Shown: positions 14,244 to 20,009 of the stretch, in pieces
How positions within the stretch are numbered: the stretch's first letter is position 1
How the letters are laid out: each line of letters begins with the position of its first letter
DNA from: SZUA-521 sp041738285
GTDB lineage: Bacteria > Pseudomonadota > Gammaproteobacteria > Pseudomonadales > Azotimanducaceae
Length of the DNA stretch: 20,009 nucleotides
Reading direction: 5' to 3'
NCBI GenBank assembly: GCA_041738285.1
Contig: JBGSQB010000238.1
Span: 1-20,009 of the forward strand
The notes under the pieces: model-generated
Seen by the model: the letters and a program-made list of their open reading frames with translations, nothing else
Told to the model about the DNA's origin: nothing
Database searches by the model: none
Position numbers and translations under genes: made by a program

Positions 14244-15395
14244 CTACTTCAAATTCAGACCGCTATCGGAAAACACGTGCTCGGCAAAGCGCTGCCCCAT
14301 GCGCGCATAGCCTGCCGGGTTCGGATGCAGATCGTCCGGCAGATCGCCTGCATCGTCCACGCCGAACAACTTCAGACCATCGAGATAGTACAGGTTTGAA
14401 TCACCCGCCTGCTGCCGCACGCCGACAACACTGGCCATGACTTCGCGCGCCCGCGTCAACGTCAGGCACCCGGTTTGAATCGCTTCGTGGCCGGTGAAGG
14501 TCACGAACTTGCCTGCCGCATTCGGCATGGTCGGACCAGGCTGATGTTCCGCCGATGGACAATAGATGGGCGACACGATCACGATCGGTGTGTCGGGCTT
14601 GCCTTCGCGAATCGTATCGAGGAAGCCGTGCAACGCTGGCGCAAACACGCGCTCACGCATCGAGTCCATGTTGATCACGTTGATGCCGGCCTTGATCGAA
14701 ATGACGTCCGCATCGGCATCGCGAATGGTGCGCGCCACGAACTGATCGAGGTGACACTGGCCGCCAAAGCCAAGGCTCGTCAGGCGCATGCCAGCGATAC
14801 GCGCCGCGACAGCCGGCCAGGTTCCGGTCGGGCTACTCGCCTCCATGCAATGGCTGATCGAGCTGCCGTGGTGAATCCAGCGATGCTGATTCGGTGCAGC
14901 CGTGGCAGCCAGCGACGCACCCGCATCGACCTGCAGCGATCGCACTTCGACGTAGGCGTTGTGCGGCAGCCAGATCTCGCATTGCTTGTCACCAACGCCG
15001 AGCCCGTCGAATACCACCTCGTAGGCATCCCCGCGTACCAGTTCGAATTGGGTCGGGTCCGCGCGGTTGAGCATTATGGTGTTGCCCCCATCCGAGCGAA
15101 TCGAACGAACATCGCCATCGACCACCAGATCGAACACCACGGGCCTTGCGGGCTGCGGCGGCGTCACCAGCTTCGTCGTCTGCACGGACAGCCGAATAGC
15201 GCTCGCGTCTGTGGTAAACGCCATGCGCACGCCTGATGGCATTCGCAGCATCACGTCCAGCGCCTGGGGTATCTGCGGCCGCGTCCAACCGGGCAATCGG
15301 CGCGGGCTGATGCCCGCCGGTCGCTCGTCGAAGTCGAAGGCGCCGAAAAAACTGACCGCGCCATCCTTCAACTGCCGAGCACTGAACGCTGTCAT
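14244..15395 (-). CDS. SGNH/GDSL hydrolase with N-terminal beta-sandwich domain
   Basis: This 383-residue protein has a beta-rich N-terminal domain (~12-160) and an SGNH hydrolase domain. Block I is GSS instead of GDS, HHGSSISHC (175-183, nucleophile Ser179). Block II is GFGGQ (209-213), block III GIN (237-239) and block V DDLH (354-357, Asp354 and His357). GSSI and the added beta domain match the SsfX3-like acyltransferase/esterase group, which acts on acylated natural products or sugars. No signal peptide is present, so it acts in the cytoplasm. The ATG overlaps the stop of the ADP-ribosylglycohydrolase gene by 4 bases (ATGA), so the two are translationally coupled. A longer in-frame start inside the upstream gene adds only non-homologous sequence and is not used here. 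Confidence 0.85.
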   Translation of the reverse strand: MTAFSARQLKDGAVSFFGAFDFDERPAGISPRRLPGWTRPQIPQALDVMLRMPSGVRMAFTTDASAIRLSVQTTKLVTPPQPARPVVFDLVVDGDVRSIRSDGGNTIMLNRADPTQFELVRGDAYEVVFDGLGVGDKQCEIWLPHNAYVEVRSLQVDAGASLAATAAPNQHRWIHHGSSISHCMEASSPTGTWPAVAARIAGMRLTSLGFGGQCHLDQFVARTIRDADADVISIKAGINVINMDSMRERVFAPALHGFLDTIREGKPDTPIVIVSPIYCPSAEHQPGPTMPNAAGKFVTFTGHEAIQTGCLTLTRAREVMASVVGVRQQAGDSNLYYLDGLKLFGVDDAGDLPDDLHPNPAGYARMGQRFAEHVFSDSGLNLK

Positions 15396-16807
15396 TGTCT
15401 CTCCCCATGCCATGCGTGGACACGCCGCCAGACGGAAGCGTGACGCCGCGCGAGCTCCAGCATACGCACCTCCTGAAATCCGAACACTTCCGGCTTGATG
15501 GTGTCGTTCAAACGGGCGGCAAGTCGGCCACGATATCCGTGACGGCCGGTCATGGCACCTACCACTGAGCCAACCGTTGCACCGTTGCAGTCCGTGTCCA
15601 TGCCCGCCATGACGGCCGCGCAGGTCGCGGGATCGACTTGCGCTTCGCTGTAGAGCAGCGCGAGCACACACAGCACGGCATTGTTGATCGTGTGCACGGG
15701 ACTCAGGCTGCACAACACGTCTTCACGTTCCATTCGCTCGAGCGCCGACTCCAGATCCGGATGCTCGGTGCGCCAATCAAGCGCCGCACGCACCCATCGG
15801 GCGAGACGACAGTCACGCGGAATCTCGGATAGCCCCATCTCGATGCACCGGCGCATGTCACGCTCGCTGAACACGGCCGCCTGAATCGCTGCGAACAGCA
15901 TCTCGCCATAGATGCCGTTGCGGGTGTGGGTCCATGACGCATCACGATAGGCAAACTCCGCCGCCAGCTCCGGCTTGCCGGCGCAAGCCCATGCCCACCC
16001 GTCACTGCGGATCTGGGCGCCGATCCACTCGCGGTACGGATTCTTGAACCTGCGCGTCCAGTCGGGCGTGGCCGCGGTGCCCGATGCAGTCCGAAACCGT
16101 TCCATATGAGCGGAACGCTTCCAGAAATTCAGAATCGCCTGCGTCTCGGCGGTGCAGATGGCGCTGTAGGGCAAATGGCGTGTCCAGTACCAGGCAACAT
16201 CCCACCACTGGAACTCGGGACCAATCTCTTCGAGCACGCCAAGACCCACGAGCGTGTAGTGAATGTCATCGTCGGGTTCCATGTACGCAATGCGCTCGCG
16301 CGTGGACGCAGGACAGCGCAGCTTGGCATGGCCGTCGGGCACTTCGATCGAGAAATAGTCGCGCAGCGGCCACTCGCCGCGTGCTTCGAGTAATGCGCGA
16401 ATGCGCTTGCGTCCAACCGATCGGCCACCTTCGAATGCCATTCCGTAGCTACCACTCTCGACCGGCTTGCCGAGTGCACAACCCACCGCTCGACCGATCC
16501 AAGCGCCATGCATGCGGTCGATCAACTCCGCCTCCGCCGGTTGCCACTCGAGATCGCGCGGCCCGTCAGGCCGCAGCGCGCGGATCGCGTCGAGTTCGTT
16601 GGGCTCAGCGCGCGCGAGGTCTGCATCCTGCGTGAGATTCCCGAGCGCATCCCACAACGGTGCGCTGCCGGCTTCGTCCCAGATCTCTTCGCTCGACTGC
16701 AGCCCCGCCACCGCTTCAACCAGCGCTTCGGGAACGGTGCAGCCCTCGTCGCGACGCTGGGTGATCTCCGCCTGCAGCAAACCGCGCTCATGGGTCCATC
16801 CGGCCAT
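15392..16807 (-). CDS. ADP-ribosylglycohydrolase-family protein
   Basis: This 471-residue protein has an N-terminal extension (~1-95) of unknown fold and a DraG/ARH-like domain. Visible marks are RMHGAWIGRAVGCALGKPVE (98-117), EPDDD (177-181) as the first metal-binding site and GMDTDCNGATVGSVVGAMTG (402-421), whose DTD provides the second. These residues bind two Mg ions in ADP-ribosyl hydrolases, so it is probably active. True substrates of this branch, often found in metabolic gene clusters, are mostly unknown and may be ribosyl or glycosyl N-linkages of small molecules, not modified proteins. The start at 16807 follows CGGAG by 8 bases, 16 bp after the Rieske gene stop. It overlaps the SGNH gene by 4 bases. 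Confidence 0.88.
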   Translation of the reverse strand: MAGWTHERGLLQAEITQRRDEGCTVPEALVEAVAGLQSSEEIWDEAGSAPLWDALGNLTQDADLARAEPNELDAIRALRPDGPRDLEWQPAEAELIDRMHGAWIGRAVGCALGKPVESGSYGMAFEGGRSVGRKRIRALLEARGEWPLRDYFSIEVPDGHAKLRCPASTRERIAYMEPDDDIHYTLVGLGVLEEIGPEFQWWDVAWYWTRHLPYSAICTAETQAILNFWKRSAHMERFRTASGTAATPDWTRRFKNPYREWIGAQIRSDGWAWACAGKPELAAEFAYRDASWTHTRNGIYGEMLFAAIQAAVFSERDMRRCIEMGLSEIPRDCRLARWVRAALDWRTEHPDLESALERMEREDVLCSLSPVHTINNAVLCVLALLYSEAQVDPATCAAVMAGMDTDCNGATVGSVVGAMTGRHGYRGRLAARLNDTIKPEVFGFQEVRMLELARRHASVWRRVHAWHGERQ

Positions 16808-16823
16808 GGTCGTGCTCCGCCCG

Positions 16824-18008
16824 CTATGGGTCGACCGCGGGTACGCGCTGCAGCAACGGCAATGGATCCATGCCGAGCGCCGCGCGATAGGTGTTGTGGT
16901 AGTGGTGCAGCGGCGCCTCATTGCGCCCGAAAATGACATGCGACTGAAGCCCGGCGGCGAGCGCCCGCTGCGTCGAGACTGCGAGCGCGAAATCCTCCTG
17001 CTCCACCACCCGCGAAAACCCCACCCGCTCGCCTTCGATACGGCCCGGGTTGTTGCGCATCTCGTCGCGATCGAAATAGAAGCCGAATTTGGTGATGGAA
17101 CGCCCGGGGTCTTTCGGATCCGGATAGAAGCGCACCACCGTGGTCGATTTGTAGCCGACGTTCACAACCACGTTCGGATACAGGTAGTACACCGGGAACC
17201 CGCCACCCCAGATATGCCACTGCGATTCCGGCAGACCGCGCATCTGGTCGATGTTCTTGATGCACAGCACCATGCGGTGATTGCGCTCGTAACTCCGGTA
17301 CGACAGAACATCGCCATGGAAGTCATGGGCGAGCGTGTCTCGATGCAGACGCTTGAAGTGGTAAGTCTCGCCGAACGTGTCGACACCGAGCTTCCAGTTC
17401 ATACCCATGTCGAGGGTCGTCTCGGCGCCAAAGCCGTAGTCGCCGAACCCCCAGCTCTCGAAGTCATCAGCCAGCCCTTGCAGCAGGACATCGGCGTCGA
17501 TGCGGCCGTTGGGCTGTGGATGGACGAAGATGAATCCGAACTGTTCCAACGCGGGCAGTTCGATGAGTCCGAGGCAGTTGCGATCGATGGTGCCGAACTG
17601 TTCCGCCATCGGCACACCGACGAGCGCACCAGCCGAGTCGTAGGTCCATGCGTGAAACGGACAGGAGAACCGCGTCTTCTTCCCACGCCGTGCGTGTTCG
17701 ACGACCGAACCACGATGCCGACATGAGTTATGAAACGCGCGCACGCGGCCTGAATCGTCCCGCGTGACCAGCATCGGCACGCCGACGTCGTTGCAGGTGA
17801 TGTAGTCACCCGGTTCCGGCACATCGCCGGTCATGGCAACGAGTTGCGGGTGCTGCTGGAAGAACGTCTGCCATTCGAGGGCTGCGCGTTCACGGCAGGT
17901 CCACGTACTCGCCGGACACACGCGCATCCCGCCAGCATCGAAATTGACGCCGGCGTCGAGCTGAGCGGCCAGTTCCTTGAGCACTTCGACCTGTTCTGCG
18001 TGTCGCAT
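16824..18008 (-). CDS. Rieske non-haem iron oxygenase, alpha subunit
   Basis: This 394-residue protein is a ring-hydroxylating oxygenase alpha subunit. The Rieske 2Fe-2S site is C96-R-H98 and C116-P-F-H119, with the standard 17-residue spacing between. The mononuclear iron site is H217-x4-H222 in GETYHFKRLH, with the Asp of VEQEDFALAVSTQRAL near residue 348 as third ligand. The C-terminal SRPBCC-type domain is complete. The enzyme would use O2 and two electrons to hydroxylate, demethylate or desaturate its substrate. No beta subunit, ferredoxin or reductase gene lies nearby, so electrons must come from elsewhere or from one of the flavoproteins of the cluster. The start is chosen at ATG 18008 after GAGAGG. 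The CoA-ligase gene ends 26 bp upstream. Confidence 0.93.
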   Translation of the reverse strand: MRHAEQVEVLKELAAQLDAGVNFDAGGMRVCPASTWTCRERAALEWQTFFQQHPQLVAMTGDVPEPGDYITCNDVGVPMLVTRDDSGRVRAFHNSCRHRGSVVEHARRGKKTRFSCPFHAWTYDSAGALVGVPMAEQFGTIDRNCLGLIELPALEQFGFIFVHPQPNGRIDADVLLQGLADDFESWGFGDYGFGAETTLDMGMNWKLGVDTFGETYHFKRLHRDTLAHDFHGDVLSYRSYERNHRMVLCIKNIDQMRGLPESQWHIWGGGFPVYYLYPNVVVNVGYKSTTVVRFYPDPKDPGRSITKFGFYFDRDEMRNNPGRIEGERVGFSRVVEQEDFALAVSTQRALAAGLQSHVIFGRNEAPLHHYHNTYRAALGMDPLPLLQRVPAVDP

Positions 18009-18034
18009 GGGTGACTGCCTCTCGTCGCGTCGGA

Positions 18035-19560
18035 TTATGCCCCGTCGGGTCCGGTCAGTTCCGCGGCCATGCGATCGCGCAACACGAACTTCTGAATCTT
18101 CGTCGCCGACATCGGCCACTCGGTGACGAACCGGACGTAGCGCGGCACCTTGAAGCTTGCGATCGTGCCGCGGCAGTAGGCGATCAGTTCGGCTTCGCTG
18201 ACGACCACACCGGGGTGGGTCTGCACGAACGCCGCGGCGACCTCACCGTACTTGTCGTCGGCCACCGCGACCACCTGCGCGATCAGCACCGCGGCGTGCG
18301 TCTGCAGGAGCGATTCGATCTCGATCGCCGCGACGTTCTCGCCGCCGACCTTCAGCATGTCTTTCACGCGGCCATGAAAGCTGATGCGCCCGTCGGCATC
18401 CAGTGCGCCGAGATCGCCGGTGTGGAAACAGCCGTCGCTGTCGAAGCAAGCTGCGTTCTTGGCAGGATCCTTGTAGTAACCGCCGAACACGCAGTAGCCG
18501 CGCAGTACAATTTCGCCGCGGGATCCCTGCGGGCGCGGCGCGTTCGTGTCGGGATCGCGGATGTCCACTTCGATGCCTCGAAACGGCCGCCCCGAGGTCG
18601 TGAAACGCTGTTCGGCCGTGTCGCGCGGTTCGCTGAACGCCACCACACCACCGGCCTCCGTCAGTCCGTACGCGCTGATCTGGCGCGCCCACGGCATCGC
18701 CTCCTGCATGCGCCGTAGCAGGTCCGGGGGCGCAACGTTGTTGATCAGACGAAAGTGCAGCTGCGTCGGGTCGAAGTCCGGATGCGACAGAAACGCCTGG
18801 GTGATCGTCGGGAAGCTCGCGAAGTTGACGGTCGCCCGCTCCCGGGACATGTAGTCGAGCGCAAGACCTGGCTCGAACCGTTCCATGCTGAGTAACGCGG
18901 CGCCCGCGTCAATGCAGGCAACAAATGGCAAGACGAAGCTCATATGGAACATCGGCAGCGGATCCCACAGGCGGTCGCCCTCGATGAGTTCGAAACGCGT
19001 GCGACCGGCTTCGAGCGCGCAGCGCGTGATCGTTTCGTGCGTCAACGGGCATCCCTTAGGGTGCGCGGTGGTGCCGCTGGTGTACATCATCAGGAGAATG
19101 TCACTGATGCGTCGATCTTCACGGCGCTGCGCAACGACTGAAAGGTCGACATCGGCGGCGGCAGCGTCGAAGAGATCGCCGCCGAGCATACCGGCTGGTC
19201 GACGCGCACCGATCAGCACCACGCTGCGCAGGCAGGGCGCATGCGCCAGTGTCAGTTGTCGCGGATCGTTCTGTGCCGAGAGCGCCGGGAACGCCTCTGT
19301 CAGCAATTCCACGAAGTCGACGTGCTCATCGATCGCGTCGGTCGTGAACAGCGCACGTAGATCCGCATTCTCGATGACGTAGGCAAGCTCCCGCGCCTTG
19401 AAGCGCGAATTGATCGGCACCGCCCACGCGCCGATCAGCGCGCAGGCGAGCAGCAGTTCGACATGGGCAACGCAGTTTGGCAGCAGGATGCCAACGTGAT
19501 CACCCGAATCGATACCCAGGGCAAGCAGCGCGCGCGCGCGGTCCACCGCGCGGGCGCGGC
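18035..19560 (-). CDS. Class I adenylate-forming acyl-CoA ligase, N-terminus missing
   Basis: About 508 residues of an AMP-forming acyl-CoA synthetase are readable. They run from ARALLALGIDSGDHVGILLP through the ATP loop MYTSGTTAHPKG, the AYGLTEAGG motif, FHTGDLGALDADGR, GRVKDMLKVGGENV and the terminal catalytic lysine region SATKIQKFVLRD. All core motifs A3 to A10 are intact. The enzyme activates a carboxylic acid as acyl-AMP and then acyl-CoA; the CaiC/long-chain-like pattern does not fix the substrate. Homologues have about 40-50 more residues before ARALL. Here the sequence loses family character at about 19550-19575, although the frame stays open to 19981. The upper limit given is an estimate of the junction, not a start codon. 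It would be the first gene known of the cluster. Confidence 0.88.
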
Positions 19561-19604
19561 ACGAGCACGGAGGCGGCGCCCGCCACACCGGCTGGGTGCA
19601 CTGA
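19535..19604. other. Probable chimeric junction next to a GC palindrome
   Basis: Ligase similarity on the - strand stops here, and a different protein tail plus a high-GC3 gene begin on the + strand. The palindrome CGCGCGGT-CC-ACCGCGCG (19535-19552) and an alternating CG run (19529-19540) lie right at the change. Such sequence can mislead an assembler or promote template switching. A natural recombination point cannot be excluded. Confidence 0.6.
19551..19604 (+). CDS. C-terminal remnant of a gene, HicB-antitoxin-like tail
   Basis: The frame ending at TGA (19602-19604) reads RARHEHGGGARHTGWVH. The closing 'TGW-V' pattern is common at the very end of actinobacterial proteins annotated as HicB-family or Arc-type DNA-binding proteins, which often precede a DUF4097 gene, exactly as here. 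Only ~17 residues remain, so the call rests mainly on this context and is tentative. Confidence 0.35.
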   Translation, partial: RARHEHGGGARHTGWVH

Positions 19605-19646
19605 CCCGTCACCCCACCCAGCACCACGCAGATCCTGGAGATCGAG

Positions 19647-20009
19647 ATGCCCACCTTCACCACCCTCGCGCCAGTCCCGGTCGTCGTCGACCTTCCCGTC
19701 GGCACCCTGCACATCGTCGCCAGTGATCGTGACGACGTCGTCGTCACCGTCCTGCCGGCCGACCCCACGAACCCGCGCGACCTGCGGGCCGCCGAGGAGA
19801 TCCGGGTCGAGCAGGTGGCCGAGACCGTCACCATCACCGGCCCCCGCTGGAAGCAGTACCTCCCGTTCACCGGCGGCACCCCGACCGTCACCGTCGAGCT
19901 GCCCTCCGACTCGGACCTGACCGGGACCGCGACCGCCATCGTCACCGAGGGTCGGCTCGGTACCGTCCACGCGACCGTCACCGCTGGTGACGCGCGGGTC
20001 GCCGAGGCC
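19647..20009 (+). CDS. DUF4097-like beta-repeat protein, N-terminal part
   Basis: The frame opens with ATG at 19647 and runs off the window end, giving 121 residues. It reads MPTFTTLAPVPVVVDLPVGT and then HIVASDRDDVVVTVLPADPT, AEEIRVEQ and TVTITGPRWKQYLPF. That is the start expected of actinobacterial DUF4097 proteins, which form a long beta-helix-like stack of short strands; function unknown. The frame uses almost only G or C at third positions (about eight exceptions among some 120 codons), much stricter than the genes to the left. GGAG at 19637-19640 lies 6 bases before the ATG. Placement next to an HicB-like tail agrees with an actinobacterial operon and not with the gammaproteobacterial gene run. 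Confidence 0.75.
   Translation, partial: MPTFTTLAPVPVVVDLPVGTLHIVASDRDDVVVTVLPADPTNPRDLRAAEEIRVEQVAETVTITGPRWKQYLPFTGGTPTVTVELPSDSDLTGTATAIVTEGRLGTVHATVTAGDARVAEA

Noticed and set aside
15396..15713. An upstream extension of the SGNH hydrolase by 106 codons.
   Set aside because: It lies wholly inside the ADP-ribosylglycohydrolase coding region in another frame and is Arg/Ser-rich filler. The ATGA overlap start is the natural one.
16467..17726. A 419-codon open frame on the + strand opposite the Rieske and ADP-ribosylglycohydrolase genes.
   Set aside because: Antisense shadow; the - strand proteins have complete metal-binding motifs. The same applies to 10050-11111, 5226-6059 and 13396-14028.
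18035..19981. One continuous 648-codon ligase reading through the right end.
   Set aside because: The first ~140 residues are Val/Thr/Ser/Arg-rich antisense sequence of the DUF4097-like gene and do not resemble a ligase N-terminus.
1..20009. CRISPR arrays, tRNA or rRNA genes, insertion sequences, phage or classical defence genes.
   Set aside because: No regularly spaced repeats, RNA-gene signatures, transposase, integrase or nuclease-type proteins were found in either strand.

Overview
The window looks like chromosomal DNA of a free-living, GC-rich gammaproteobacterium. The RIO-type kinase of the Pseudomonas PA4780 kind, a DUF6316-like small protein, and a REP-like palindrome resembling those of Pseudomonas all point that way. 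The many oxidoreductases and acyl-CoA enzymes suggest a catabolically versatile organism of the Steroidobacter/Nevskia kind. This placement is inference. The last ~450 bases do not fit it: they look actinobacterial, so the window probably contains a chimeric junction near 19.55 kb.

Layout. (1) 1-4669, + strand: the tail of a VOC-fold protein, a DUF6316-like protein, a glutathione S-transferase, a RIO kinase, a serine beta-lactamase-fold hydrolase and an ACAD10/11-like acyl-CoA dehydrogenase. These look like general housekeeping and lipid-metabolism genes. (2) 4740-9426: a divergent periplasmic redox module. A 690-aa CXXCH protein lies on the - strand. On the + strand a PQQ-type beta-propeller dehydrogenase overlaps an RDD membrane protein, which in turn overlaps a small membrane protein. 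The 184-bp divergent control region carries two perfect inverted repeats, one of 31 bp and one of 17 bp. (3) 9434-9549: a REP/REPIN-like palindrome enclosed in a perfect 10-bp inverted repeat, sitting between two convergent gene runs. (4) 9573 to about 19560, - strand: a ten-gene run with short gaps. In order of transcription it encodes a CoA ligase (N-terminus lost), a Rieske oxygenase alpha subunit, an ADP-ribosylglycohydrolase, an SGNH hydrolase, a GST, a small basic protein, a nitroreductase, an LLM-class oxidoreductase, a PNPOx-fold flavoprotein and an exported two-domain VOC protein. It resembles a degradation cluster for an unidentified, probably cyclic, substrate. (5) About 19550-20009, + strand: the last codons of one gene and the start of a DUF4097-like gene, with very high GC at third codon positions.

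How it may work together. In module 2, the PQQ enzyme would oxidise an alcohol or similar substrate in the periplasm, and the neighbouring c-type haem protein could accept the electrons, because the PQQ enzyme has no haem motif of its own. In module 4, the ligase would make a CoA thioester and the Rieske, nitroreductase, LLM and PNPOx proteins would supply redox steps. Hydrolase, GST and VOC proteins would handle esters or reactive intermediates. No ferredoxin or reductase partner for the Rieske protein is visible. I see no CRISPR array, tRNA, rRNA, insertion sequence or phage gene. No stretch above 300 bases lacks a gene.
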